From: Thermoanaerobaculia bacterium
GTDB lineage: Bacteria > Acidobacteriota > Thermoanaerobaculia > Multivoradales > J023
Length of the DNA: 64,000 nucleotides
Assembly (NCBI GenBank): GCA_030431255.1
Contig: JAUIJL010000031.1
Coordinates: forward strand, 1 to 64,000
Direction: 5' to 3'
Positions 25,292 to 33,634 of this stretch are shown here, piece after piece; position 1 is the first letter of the stretch, and every line of letters starts with the position of its first letter. The notes under the pieces were generated by a model. It had not been told where the DNA came from, did no database searches, and worked only from the letters and a program-made list of their open reading frames with translations. The position numbers and the translations under genes are program-made.

Positions 25292-26169
25292 ATGTCCTTC
25301 TCGAACCAAAAATCCGCATAGGGATCGTTGTTGAAAGGGCTGACTTCTCGGTATCCGCAGCGACGGTAGAGACTTTGAGCGGCTTCGAGATTGCGATTGG
25401 TTTCTAAACAAAGCTTGCGCATCCCCAGCTCCAAGGCATGCGATTCCAGGCTTTGGAGCATCCGACGACCGAGGCCGAGACCTCGAGCCGAGGGATCCAC
25501 CCACATCCTCTTGACCGAGCCCACCTCGGGCTCGATTCTCTTGATGGCGCCGCAGCCGATCGGTTGGCCATTGAGGCGAGCCAGCAAGAAGATGCCGTGG
25601 GGTGGAGTGGTTTCCGAGGGGTCGGCGGTGATCGACTGAGCCAAATCGAAGCCTTGATCGAAGCTGCGATCGAGCTCGGCATAGTATTGGTCTAAACAAT
25701 ATTTGGCGTCTTTAGAGGCCGGATCCACCGCTTCAATGACCGTGGCGCTCAGATCCCAAAGCCGCTCGACCTCGAGCATGGCCGACACAAACCTCTGGCG
25801 CTGGGTTGGGCTGAGGGGCTCGAGCAATGCGGCGGCGAAGTCTTGACCGCGCCGAATCAGCTCGTCGAGCTCCGTCAAACCCGCGGGCGTCAGCTCCGCC
25901 CGACGAAGCCGGCGATCCTTCTGCCCCGGCATCACCCGCGCCAGCCCTTGGCGCTCCAGGGAGCGGAGCAGTCGGCTCAAATAACCGGAATCCACACCGA
26001 GATTGGAACGCAGATCCCGTACTTCCTGACCCTGCCCGCCGATCTCGAAGATGAGACGAGCCTCGGCCAAGGGTCGATCGCGGCCTAAGAACTTATCGGT
26101 GAAGACCCCGACCCGACGTGTGAACGACCGGCAGAAGCCTCTGACGATGGAGATTTCTTCGGATTCCAT
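25288..26169 (-). CDS. MarR-type regulator fused to GNAT acetyltransferase
   Basis: 293 residues. The N-terminal half is a winged helix of MarR type (LAEARLIFEIGGQGQEVRDL, LGVDSGYLSRLLRSLERQGL recognition helix, PGQKDRRLRRAELTPAG wing). The C-terminal half from about residue 150 is a GNAT domain with the acetyl-CoA loop VDPSARGLGLGRRML and the C-terminal ALELGMRKLCLETN..LEAAQSLYRRCGY. First gene of the operon with the hydrolase and NatAB. Twin palindromes CTGACT..AGTCAG lie at its promoter, so self-repression is likely. The acetyltransferase could modify the inducer or a compound handled by the operon. Confidence 0.9.
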   Translation of the reverse strand: MESEEISIVRGFCRSFTRRVGVFTDKFLGRDRPLAEARLIFEIGGQGQEVRDLRSNLGVDSGYLSRLLRSLERQGLARVMPGQKDRRLRRAELTPAGLTELDELIRRGQDFAAALLEPLSPTQRQRFVSAMLEVERLWDLSATVIEAVDPASKDAKYCLDQYYAELDRSFDQGFDLAQSITADPSETTPPHGIFLLARLNGQPIGCGAIKRIEPEVGSVKRMWVDPSARGLGLGRRMLQSLESHALELGMRKLCLETNRNLEAAQSLYRRCGYREVSPFNNDPYADFWFEKDI

Positions 26170-26172
26170 TAG

Positions 26173-26186
26173 CTGACTTTAGTCAG
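26173..26186. promoter_or_regulatory. MarR operator 1
   Basis: CTGACTTTAGTCAG is a palindrome with 6-base arms 4 bases upstream of the MarR-GNAT start. It covers the likely -10 element. The same arms occur in operator 2, 40 bases away centre to centre. Confidence 0.7.
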
Positions 26187-26204
26187 ACACCCTGAGAAGA
26201 TCAA
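26176..26204 (-). promoter_or_regulatory. Predicted promoter of the MarR-GNAT operon
   Basis: On the minus strand TTGATC (26199-26204) and TAAAGT (26176-26181) are 17 bases apart, the ideal sigma-70 spacing. Operator 1 overlaps the -10 element. The start codon follows only 6 bases after the -10, so the message would be leaderless or nearly so. Confidence 0.5.
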
Positions 26205-26212
26205 GCTTTTAC

Positions 26213-26226
26213 CTGACTTGAGTCAG
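26213..26226. promoter_or_regulatory. MarR operator 2
   Basis: CTGACTTGAGTCAG is a palindrome with the same 6-base arms as operator 1 and lies just upstream of the likely -35 element. The 40-base spacing puts both on about the same face of the helix, as expected for two cooperating dimers. Confidence 0.7.
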
Positions 26227-26577
26227 ATAATTTTTCGACGCTTGGAGCCCACCCCTGGCGCCTTCATGGGCCTCGAAAGCGAACACTCCGGTCCCGCAAC
26301 CGAACAGATACGGATTCTCGCGGTGGATATTCGCGGCGGTTATTCAAGGCGATTTCCCGCGCACGCACCGGTCCGATGGGGTGCCGCCGATCCTCGGGCT
26401 TGCCCCGCACACGCTTTGCTTAAAACCCAAAGGCCGAGTCGACGATCCGTGGGCCTGTGTCGGGGTGGGGGCGATCCTGCTCACCGTCGCGCTCGCCGCT
26501 TGCCGGCATCCCACCCAACGAACGGCCGATCTCGAGCCCGTGGACGCCCTGCGCAACGATTGAGGGCCTCCGACCCC
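26227..26577. other. Gap of about 350 bases without a firm gene
   Basis: Lies between the operator region and the 3' end of the ChaN-PDZ gene. The only coding candidate is a short plus-strand lipoprotein-like frame at 26381-26563, described separately. I see no RNA gene or repeat in the rest. Confidence 0.5.
26381..26563 (+). CDS. Possible small lipoprotein
   Basis: Up to 60 residues. The second half reads like a lipoprotein signal: VGVGAILLTVALAAC then a short polar tail of about 19 residues. The first ~25 residues are unlike a signal peptide, so the real start may be a GTG near 26455. No ribosome site is clear. Convergent with the ChaN-PDZ gene, 14 bases apart. It could be a chance frame in high-GC DNA. 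Confidence 0.25.
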   Translation: MPPILGLAPHTLCLKPKGRVDDPWACVGVGAILLTVALAACRHPTQRTADLEPVDALRND

Positions 26578-27909
26578 CTATGTGGACGTGGACGGCTGAG
26601 GTGCGGCCGGCTCAGGTGCGGCCGGCTCAGGTGCGGCCGGCTCAGCATTCGAAGGCTCTTCCGGCAGTCGGCGACGCAGATGCACGGTGCCCGAGAAGCT
26701 CTGCTCGCCCCGACGCCAGGTGAGCCGCACGGAGTCGCCCCACTGCTTGTCACCCATGGCGCGACGCATGGCGGTGACGTCGTCGACAGGGCGGCCATCG
26801 ATGGTTTGGATCACGTCGCCGGGTTGGAGATCCAACTCAGCGGCGGGGCTCTCGTCGTCGACGAAGAGCACGGAACGAGATCCGTCGTCGGCGGCCCGGG
26901 TGGAGATGCCGAGGGAGGGGAAGCGCGGCCACGGCTCGTCGGCCACGCCCCATACGAAATCCGCGTAGGAAGCGCTGACGCTCGTCACCGGCTCGTCGTC
27001 GTCGGTGACCGGCACCGGGATCAGGGTCGTGATCTTTCCGTCGAGCCAGGGCTCGGCCTGGCGCTGCACACCGTAGCCGTAGGCCACGTGACCGGAGCCC
27101 ACGAGCACAACCAGGATGGAGTCCGCATCCCGCTTCACAGATTCATCTTGAAGGGCTTTGACCGCCGACCACGCCATGGACGCATCCCACGCGCTCTGGG
27201 CGTTGAGGAAACCTTCGAGGACCTCGCCCTCCATGCTGTGCATGCCGCTGTCGTCGTCGAAGTAGGAGAGGAAAAGGCGGCGGTAGGAATCGTCCGCGGG
27301 TTGGATTTCCGGCGGCAGGCGCTTCCGGCTGTCGTCGCTCAGGCTGTCAAAGCCCCCTTTGCGCACCTGGGATACCAGGTCCCGAGGCACGTTCAAGCCG
27401 TGCACCGGCATGCCGGCGCGCCTGGCCAGCTGGAAGATGGGTCGGTAATACTCCCAGGGATAACCCCAGTGTCGATACCAATCGGCCTGCTCGAGAAAAG
27501 CCTCTTCCGAAAGCTGACCGGCCACCCAGAGATCGAGCACCGACTGCTGGTCCGTGGGCATCATTTCCAGGCCGACCCTCACCTTGCGGCCGGCCTCGTG
27601 CAAAGCGCGAAGCACCGTCAGCTGGACCCGATGGAATTCTTCGCTGGTGTGGGACTCACCCACCAGGAGCAGGCGGGTGTCGCCGAGGCGATCGACCAGC
27701 TCGGAGACCGTCAGCGACGAGCCGTCGCGGCTGTCGGTGATGCCGTCGAGCACCACCGGGCTCTGACGCTCCCTTCGGCTCTCGTCGCCGATCGGCAATT
27801 GGCTGGGCCTATCGGCGGCGCTTTGATCGCCGGCAAAGGCGGCGCCGGCGATCAACCATAAAGCGCCCGCCAAGCAGGCGATCCGAGTGAGGCCCGAGGC
27901 TTTGCCCAT
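26578..27909 (-). CDS. ChaN-like (DUF399) protein with C-terminal PDZ domain
   Basis: 443 residues from ATG at 27909. Signal peptide LTRIACLAGALWLIAGAAFA. The ChaN domain runs from about residue 50 to 280 (LLLVGESHTSEEFHRVQL, VRVGLEMMPTDQQSVLDLW, GSGHVAYGYGV). ChaN of Campylobacter is a haem-binding lipoprotein tied to iron uptake. A PDZ domain follows at about 320-410 (LFVDDESPAAELDLQPGDVIQTIDG). The C-terminus is a repeated AAPEP tail encoded by 15-base tandem repeats. No lipobox here, so soluble in the periplasm. It ends 8 bases before the next start, so an upstream esterase gene is probably co-transcribed. Confidence 0.85.
   Translation of the reverse strand: MGKASGLTRIACLAGALWLIAGAAFAGDQSAADRPSQLPIGDESRRERQSPVVLDGITDSRDGSSLTVSELVDRLGDTRLLLVGESHTSEEFHRVQLTVLRALHEAGRKVRVGLEMMPTDQQSVLDLWVAGQLSEEAFLEQADWYRHWGYPWEYYRPIFQLARRAGMPVHGLNVPRDLVSQVRKGGFDSLSDDSRKRLPPEIQPADDSYRRLFLSYFDDDSGMHSMEGEVLEGFLNAQSAWDASMAWSAVKALQDESVKRDADSILVVLVGSGHVAYGYGVQRQAEPWLDGKITTLIPVPVTDDDEPVTSVSASYADFVWGVADEPWPRFPSLGISTRAADDGSRSVLFVDDESPAAELDLQPGDVIQTIDGRPVDDVTAMRRAMGDKQWGDSVRLTWRRGEQSFSGTVHLRRRLPEEPSNAEPAAPEPAAPEPAAPQPSTST
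26594..26645 (+). repeat. 15-base tandem repeat, about 3.5 units
   Basis: Units at 26594-26608, 26609-26623 and 26624-26638 (GGCTCAGGTGCGGCC, first unit with one change) plus a partial unit. They encode the AAPEP repeats at the end of the ChaN-PDZ protein. A length multiple of three means that slippage keeps the frame and changes only tail length. Confidence 0.9.
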
Positions 27910-27917
27910 AGCGAGAG

Positions 27918-28661
27918 TCAGGCTTGGAAGCGTTGGGAGAGGTGGAACCAAGCTTGACGACGCCACCAATTCCAGTCGTGGCTGACGTCGTGGCCCCAAA
28001 TGTCGCGCCAGCAGGGAATGCCTTTGTGCTCCAATATATTGGCCAGCGCTTGGGTCTCCTCAATGCACCCTTCTTCGAAGGCTCCTTGTCCGCAGACCAA
28101 GCTGAGGTGGGTGTTCTTCTTCACTTTCTCCAACTCATCACCACCCAGCCCGGGCACGTACGACAGCGGATCGTTGAAGTAGATATCGCTGTTGGTGTAG
28201 CCCTGGGTGAAGTGGGTCGCTTGATAACGACCGGATAGGCAGAGGGCGTAGAAGAAGGTGTCGGAATGTTTGAGAGCGAAGTTGGCGGCGTAGAACGCCC
28301 CCAAGCTGGCGCCGGAGACGGCCATCTTGATGTTCTCGCTGTTGCAATCCTTGCGGATCGCGGGCACCAAGTCCTCGAGGATAAAGCGCTCGTAGGCGAG
28401 GTGCGATTTCACCCGCATCGCGGGGTGCTCTTCTTTGTTGGTCCAAGCCTTGGAAACGTTGGACTCGGGACAATAAAGCTTCAGCTTGCCGCCGTAGATC
28501 AGCGGAGCCAGGGTGTCCACCATGCCCTGGACGTCCCACTCGTGGGCAAAACCCGCGGCGGACGGGAAGACCACCAGGGGGGTGCCCCAATGGCCGAAGC
28601 ACCAAACGTTCATTCGTCGGCCCATGGCCTGGCTGTGGATAAGCTCGTGTCGACGTCGCAT
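27918..28661 (-). CDS. Putative esterase, alpha/beta hydrolase fold (PF00756-like)
   Basis: 247 residues with no signal peptide. It has the pattern of the esterase D / 'putative esterase' family: GHWGTPLVVFPSAAGFAHEW near the N-terminus, SGASLGAFYAANFALKH as nucleophile elbow (GASLG, Ser about residue 117), and GHDVSHDWNWWRRQ with the catalytic His close to the C-terminus. Full length for the short cytosolic members. It lies 8 bases upstream of the ChaN-PDZ gene on the same strand. The substrate is unknown. Confidence 0.85.
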   Translation of the reverse strand: MRRRHELIHSQAMGRRMNVWCFGHWGTPLVVFPSAAGFAHEWDVQGMVDTLAPLIYGGKLKLYCPESNVSKAWTNKEEHPAMRVKSHLAYERFILEDLVPAIRKDCNSENIKMAVSGASLGAFYAANFALKHSDTFFYALCLSGRYQATHFTQGYTNSDIYFNDPLSYVPGLGGDELEKVKKNTHLSLVCGQGAFEEGCIEETQALANILEHKGIPCWRDIWGHDVSHDWNWWRRQAWFHLSQRFQA

Positions 28662-28940
28662 GATTGTCTCTGGATAGATTTGCTCTAGGTAGCTCTAGGC
28701 AAGTTTATGGGGAGCGAAACGCTCCGCGGAGGGTATTCACCGGTTTCGGTCGGAGCCGCCGGAGAATCCGGTTGGAGGTGGGAGTTAGTGTCCGGACCGT
28801 CGGCCCGAGCCGACAATCCTAGCTAGCTGGGCCGGGCTCCGCAATGCTGAAGGCGGAAATTTCGCACAGGCGTCGTCGACGGTCCTACACTGCTAAGCTA
28901 TCGACCCGGCCCCCACAACCCGTCATGCTCGGAGGACTTC

Positions 28941-30443
28941 ATGCTCGAACCCCGCTTCATAGGTGGCCTACCCAAGCTATTCATTTCGTCCCTTGCGCTG
29001 GGCGCGCTTTGCCTCTCTACCGGCTGTGCCACCAATCCGGCCACCGGCCGCTCACAGCTCAGCCTCTACAACGAAGCCCAGGAGATCCAAATCGGCCAAT
29101 CGACCGATCCACAGATCGTGCAGCAATACGGCCTCTACGACGATCCGGAGCTGGCGGCTTATGTGGAGCGTGTCGGTAAAGATCTGGCGACGAAGTCTGA
29201 GCGTCCCGATCTGCCTTGGACCTTCCGGGTATTGAACGACCCGGTGATCAATGCCTTCGCTTTGCCCGGGGGTTATATCTATGTCACTCGCGGAATCTTG
29301 GGGCATATGGGCTCGGAAGCCGAGCTCGCCGCGGTGCTCGGTCATGAGATCGGTCACGTGACCGCTCGTCACGGGGTCAACCGCATGAGCAAGGCGCAGC
29401 TGGCCGGGGTCGGTCTAGGTCTGGGCTCGATTCTCGCCCCGGAGCTGGCGCGGTCGGTGGGTGGTCTAGCCCAACAGGGCATGCAGCTTCTATTTCTGAA
29501 ATACAGCCGCGACGATGAGCGTCAAGCGGACTCCCTCGGCTTTAGATACGTGGATCGGACGGGTTATACACCCGAGGCGTTCGTGGACATGTTTTCCATG
29601 CTTTCCGCCTCCAGCAGGGGCTCGGAGGGCAGCCGCCTACCAGGATATTTGCTCACCCATCCGGAACCCGAGCAGCGCTTGCTGGCCGCTCGCTCGCGCC
29701 TCACCGAGATGCCGCCGGAGGCGCTGCAGCGACCCTGGAAGAGAGATCCGTTCATGGACCGACTCGACGGCCTGCCCTACGGTGCGGACCCGGACGAGGG
29801 ATTCTTCGTGGAAAGCGCCTTCGTGCACCCCGGTCTCGGCCTGCGGATCGAGCTTCCCGACGGCTGGACGGGTCACAATCAAAAAGATGCCGTGGTGGCG
29901 GTCAGCCCCAACAACGACGCTCTCTTCCAGCTCAGCCCGGTCCAAGAACGCTCGGTGGACGACGCGGCCAGGGCGTTCTACGGCAACCAATCGATCTCCG
30001 TGCGCAGCTCGTGGAGCGACGAGGATCCCAATATTCCCTTGCGGGCGACGCAGGTCTTCTCCGCCGACTCGGGCAAAATCCTCGGAGCCGCGGGTTTCGT
30101 TGAAGCTGGTAACGGTGTGCTTAGGCTGGTGGCGATCTCAAAGGCGGAGCGTTGGTCGAGCAACGAGGATTCTCTCGAGCGAACCCTGCGCAGCGTGTCG
30201 AAGCTCGACGACCCTCGCTACCGGAATCTGAAGAAAATGAAGATCAGCCTGGTGCGGGTGCCGAAGGATATGTCGATCGAGGAATTCGACCGGCGGTATC
30301 CCTCGTCCATCGACATGGAGCAGCTGGCACTGCTGAATCAGGTGGAGCCCGGAGAGCTGCTGAAAGCAGGGGCTCGGGCCAAACGGGTCACGGGTTTCGA
30401 TCCGGGTCCTCAAACGGGGGTCAAGCTTCCCCGCAACCCTTGA
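28941..30443 (+). CDS. M48-family metalloprotease lipoprotein
   Basis: 500 residues; ATG with GGAGGA 5 bases upstream. Signal peptide ending LSTGC (Cys about residue 33), then ATNPATGRSQLSLYNEAQEIQ, typical of BepA/LoiP-like periplasmic proteases. HEIGH at residues 135-139 and ERQAD about 60 residues later provide zinc ligands and catalytic Glu. The C-terminal ~240 residues form an extra domain, with a final part (VPKDMSIEEFDRRYPSS.DMEQLALLNQ) like that of other M48 proteins with a LysM-like end. Role by family: quality control of outer-membrane protein assembly. Confidence 0.9.
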   Translation: MLEPRFIGGLPKLFISSLALGALCLSTGCATNPATGRSQLSLYNEAQEIQIGQSTDPQIVQQYGLYDDPELAAYVERVGKDLATKSERPDLPWTFRVLNDPVINAFALPGGYIYVTRGILGHMGSEAELAAVLGHEIGHVTARHGVNRMSKAQLAGVGLGLGSILAPELARSVGGLAQQGMQLLFLKYSRDDERQADSLGFRYVDRTGYTPEAFVDMFSMLSASSRGSEGSRLPGYLLTHPEPEQRLLAARSRLTEMPPEALQRPWKRDPFMDRLDGLPYGADPDEGFFVESAFVHPGLGLRIELPDGWTGHNQKDAVVAVSPNNDALFQLSPVQERSVDDAARAFYGNQSISVRSSWSDEDPNIPLRATQVFSADSGKILGAAGFVEAGNGVLRLVAISKAERWSSNEDSLERTLRSVSKLDDPRYRNLKKMKISLVRVPKDMSIEEFDRRYPSSIDMEQLALLNQVEPGELLKAGARAKRVTGFDPGPQTGVKLPRNP

Positions 30444-30446
30444 GGA

Positions 30447-30475
30447 GCCGGCCAAGAGGGCCGGATCAACCGGCC
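30447..30475. terminator. GC-rich hairpins between convergent genes
   Basis: CCGGCC at 30448-30453 can pair with GGCCGG at 30459-30464, which can instead pair with CCGGCC at 30470-30475. The two alternative hairpins lie between the M48 stop and the small gene's end. There is no T-run, so a terminator role is only plausible. Confidence 0.35.
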
Positions 30476-30642
30476 TTACGCAGGCTGTCTTCGATCACCT
30501 CGCGATACGCCATGCCGTCGTCGCCGACGAGCACGTAGTACCGCAGTCCGGTTTCGGCCTCTTCGACCTCAAACCGATACATGATGTCCACGGGCGTCCC
30601 GCCCTGTGGGGCTTGTGGGGAAATGAGTGGTTGTTGCATCAT
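30466..30642 (-). CDS. 58-residue small protein of unknown function
   Basis: ATG at 30642 with AGGAG 8 bases upstream and TGA at 30466-30468. The product is MMQQPLIS...PVDIMYRFE, then VEEAETGLRYYVLVGDDGMA and an amphipathic end REVIEDSLRKAG. It reads as a Pro/Gln-rich head and a small two-strand-plus-helix body (YRFEVEEAETGLRYYVLV). No signal peptide, no Cys. It is convergent with the M48 gene and divergent from the DUF3187 gene. Good ribosome site and protein-like composition make it likely real. No family known to me. Confidence 0.6.
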   Translation of the reverse strand: MMQQPLISPQAPQGGTPVDIMYRFEVEEAETGLRYYVLVGDDGMAYREVIEDSLRKAG

Positions 30643-30843
30643 GGCTTTCTCCTAGTGAACACAGTATCTCTGGCCGATCTTTCAGGTCGCATTACAAGCC
30701 ACAGAATTCTCAAACGATCTGCGCCGACATGAATTTGAGCGAACCCTTATCGCGGTTTCGCCGTATAACCCCAACAAGCAAGAAAAAACACGAGCTGAGC
30801 TCGCAAGCAATCGCTGAGACCAAGAACTTTTAGGACCGCCCCG

Positions 30844-32103
30844 ATGAGAGACTTCCTCAAGCTTCACCCTCGCAGAGCTTTTTTTGGACCGACCGTTCCC
30901 AATTTACCGGCTGCCGTGCTGGCCGCCCTCATGAGCACCCTCATCGCCGGCCCGGTGTGGTTCGCGGAGGCCGAAGAGATCGAAAGCCCTGAAGATGCGG
31001 CTCGCCACGAACGCTATCAGCGCTTCGGAGCCGACGAGACCGACACGACGAGCAAGCGCAAAAAACCACCCATCACCGAGCGGGAGGTGAAGTTCTACGG
31101 CCCCCTACGGGTCAGGGATCTGATGCCGCTGACCCTGCCGTTCCTCGACTTTGTGCCTTCCCATGCGGTGGAGGGCAGCGCGGGGGTGCTTTTCTTCGAA
31201 TTCCACCACTCCCACGCCAACACCTTCATCATGAGCAGCAACGTGCGGGAATATATGGAAAACCGCGGCACCACCCGCCAGCGGTTGTCCGACGAGGATT
31301 TCGCCGCGATTCGGGCCCTGGAAGGCGATGCTTTCTACTTCGACGGCGCGGCGGGTTATGCCAACTTCACCCTCCACTATTCGTTCTCCAGGGATTGGAA
31401 TGCCTACCTGAAATTGCCTTACATTTACTATTCAGGCGGTCTGTTGGATTCGGGCATCGAGAGCTTCCACGACAGCTTCGGCTTCTCCGACGCCGGGCGC
31501 CCCTTTGCTCCCCAAGACATCAGCCAAGCCTTGATCAAAATCGGCGACGAGGTCCTCGAGCTTCAGGATCCGGGCTCCAACCACGGCTTTGCCGACCCGG
31601 TGCTCGCCTTATCCAAGGCTTTCCGCCGAGGAAAATCGACCATCGTGGTGGAGGGCGCGGTCAAGGTGGCGGTGGCCGATACGGACGACTTCCTTTCCAG
31701 TGGCGCCACCGACTACGGCATCCAAGTCTCTTTCCACAAGCAATGGGAAAAGCGCGCCCTCTATCTCGCCGCCAGCTACGTTTTATTGGGCACCTCCGGC
31801 GATCTACCGGATTTCGGCTTGGAAGACGTGCAGAAGGTGAGCGGATCCTATGAGCGACTTTTTGGTCGGCGCATGTCTTTCGTGCTGCAGGGGTCGCTGA
31901 GCCCGTCACCGTTCCGAAATACCGATTCCGAGCTGGAGCAGGCCAAGCTGCAGCTGTCCATAGGATTGCGCTATGCCTTCCAACGCACCGGCGCGCTGGA
32001 ATTCGGGCTCACGGAGAACGTGTCGAATTTCGACTCCACCCCGGACATCGGATTCCACTTCGGCTTCGGTCTGCCGATCACCCGGCTCGGCGGCAAAGGC
32101 TGA
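30844..32103 (+). CDS. DUF3187-type outer-membrane barrel protein
   Basis: 419 residues, ATG. The N-terminal basic and hydrophobic stretch (to about residue 40, ending WFAEAEE) is a signal peptide, followed by a charged linker (TTSKRKKPPITERE). From about residue 85 there are alternating aromatic strands (GSAGVLFFEFHHSHANTFIM, ANFTLHYSFSRDWNAYLKLP, YGIQVSFHKQWEKRALYLAA), and the last strand ends FGFGLPITRLGGKG. This matches DUF3187, a family of outer-membrane beta-barrels of unknown function. 115 bases separate it from the VWA-FHA gene on the same strand. Confidence 0.8.
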   Translation: MRDFLKLHPRRAFFGPTVPNLPAAVLAALMSTLIAGPVWFAEAEEIESPEDAARHERYQRFGADETDTTSKRKKPPITEREVKFYGPLRVRDLMPLTLPFLDFVPSHAVEGSAGVLFFEFHHSHANTFIMSSNVREYMENRGTTRQRLSDEDFAAIRALEGDAFYFDGAAGYANFTLHYSFSRDWNAYLKLPYIYYSGGLLDSGIESFHDSFGFSDAGRPFAPQDISQALIKIGDEVLELQDPGSNHGFADPVLALSKAFRRGKSTIVVEGAVKVAVADTDDFLSSGATDYGIQVSFHKQWEKRALYLAASYVLLGTSGDLPDFGLEDVQKVSGSYERLFGRRMSFVLQGSLSPSPFRNTDSELEQAKLQLSIGLRYAFQRTGALEFGLTENVSNFDSTPDIGFHFGFGLPITRLGGKG

Positions 32104-32218
32104 ACAACCCTGCAACCGGACGGGAGAGCCCTCGGACGGCCCAGCCGCCGACGGACGGTCTCATGTCGCGATAAGATACGGTGGGCTGCCCGCAACATCC
32201 CTGGCAGCCCACCTTCTT

Positions 32219-33634
32219 ATGATGCCGACTCTCAGCCGTTCGAAAGCCAGCCGAGTGAAAAGACGTTCCGCCGAGCGCCGTGGGCTTCCCACGGCTTTCC
32301 TGCTTCTCGGTCTGACCAGCTTGTTGCCCACTCCGGTCGGCGCCCAGCCGAGCCCGGTGGTGATTGCCGTCGATACCAGCCGCTCGCTCAACGCTTCCGC
32401 ACTGGGCGAAACCGTCGACCGACTGCGGCTGACCCTCGAAGCCCTGGACAAACAGACCCCGACGGCGCTCTTGGCTTTCGACGACGAGCCCCGTTGGCTG
32501 GTGCGCCCCGGTGCCACGCCGACGGAAGTCGCCGGCAAGCTCCAGGAGCTTCAGCTCCAGGGCAACTACACCCTGCTCAATGACGCCCTCTTCGTGGCGA
32601 CCCGGGAGCTGCAGGACGGTGGTGTCTTGCTCTTGGTGACCGATGGCCGAGACGAAAACTCGGCGGTGGTGGTCGACGACATCGCCCGGCGTTGCGAGGC
32701 CCAGGACGTCCGCATCCTCTCCCTGGGCAGTGGCATCAACGTGGAAGAGAAAGCGCTGCGACGCCTGGCTTTGATCAGCAACGGCGCTTACCTGGGCCCG
32801 GTTTTCGATGTCGATGCCGCCGATGTGGTCTCGGGAGTCAAGAAGGCGCAAAAGGAAGTCGCCGAGGCCGCCACCGCCAACAGACCGGCCAGTCGCCCCC
32901 CAAGCGGTGCCGGCGGCGCCGTGACGGGATCCGGGCGAGACGCCCAGCCACCCGCCCGAGGTGAGCCCGCAGCGGCCGCCGCCCAGCCCAATGCCGGTAT
33001 GCCGGCGGGGCCGGCCGAAGGTCCTGCCGGCGATGAGGAGCCGTGGTGGAAGAATCCCGCGGTATGGGGTTTGGTGGCTTTGGTGCTGGTGCTTCTGGCG
33101 GCTTTGGCTCGACGCAGGCGCTCCGGCAGCTCCGAGGAAATCGATGATGCGGATATGGAAGCCGCCGAGGCCCAGGCTTCGGACGAAGCCGAGGCGGGTT
33201 TGATTCGTTTAGAGCTGGCCCAGGCGGAGATTGCGGTGGAGGAGGAAGCCCCGGAGGTCACCGTGGACACCGCGGTCTTCCAGCGCATGACTTTGGACGA
33301 ACGCCTCGACCGCACCCGAGTGCTCTCCAACCACAGTGTTTTGGTGATGAAGAAGTTGGGCGAGCGCCCGCGGACCTTCATGCTCGATCGCCAAAAGGCG
33401 TTCGGTGTCGGCCGAGACAGCCACAAAAACACCTTGCCCGTGCCCGATCCGGCCTTGTCGTCGCAGCACTTCAAGATCGTCCCCAGGGACGACACCTACT
33501 ACTTCGTGGACCTCGAATCCACCAACGGCAGCTACATCAACGGCCGGCGCGTGGGCGCCAAACGCTTGCGTCACAGCGACACCATTCGCGCCGGCCAAGT
33601 GGAATTCGAGTACCAGAATTACTCCAACGTCTGA
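32219..33634 (+). CDS. VWA-FHA membrane protein
   Basis: 471 residues from the first of two adjacent ATGs; the open frame further up overlaps the DUF3187 gene and is unused. Signal sequence GLPTAFLLLGLTSLLPTPVGAQ. VWA domain about 45-220 with the metal site DTSRS (DxSxS) and TDGRDEN. Then a low-complexity Pro/Ala/Gly linker, one membrane helix (PAVWGLVALVLVLLAALARRRR, about 285-305), and a cytoplasmic acidic segment with a C-terminal FHA domain (FGVGRDSHKNTLPVPDPALS, LESTNGSYINGRRVG). It could pass an outside or periplasmic binding event to phosphoprotein recognition inside. Its 3' end overlaps the alpha-2-macroglobulin gene by 16 bases, convergently. Confidence 0.88.
   Translation: MMPTLSRSKASRVKRRSAERRGLPTAFLLLGLTSLLPTPVGAQPSPVVIAVDTSRSLNASALGETVDRLRLTLEALDKQTPTALLAFDDEPRWLVRPGATPTEVAGKLQELQLQGNYTLLNDALFVATRELQDGGVLLLVTDGRDENSAVVVDDIARRCEAQDVRILSLGSGINVEEKALRRLALISNGAYLGPVFDVDAADVVSGVKKAQKEVAEAATANRPASRPPSGAGGAVTGSGRDAQPPARGEPAAAAAQPNAGMPAGPAEGPAGDEEPWWKNPAVWGLVALVLVLLAALARRRRSGSSEEIDDADMEAAEAQASDEAEAGLIRLELAQAEIAVEEEAPEVTVDTAVFQRMTLDERLDRTRVLSNHSVLVMKKLGERPRTFMLDRQKAFGVGRDSHKNTLPVPDPALSSQHFKIVPRDDTYYFVDLESTNGSYINGRRVGAKRLRHSDTIRAGQVEFEYQNYSNV

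Noticed and set aside
26594-26645. Possible CRISPR-like repeat
   Set aside because: Contiguous 15-base tandem units without spacers, in frame within a coding region.
26218-27861. Long plus-strand frame of 547 codons
   Set aside because: It runs antisense to the ChaN-PDZ gene, which has clear domains and a signal peptide. The frame is a high-GC shadow.
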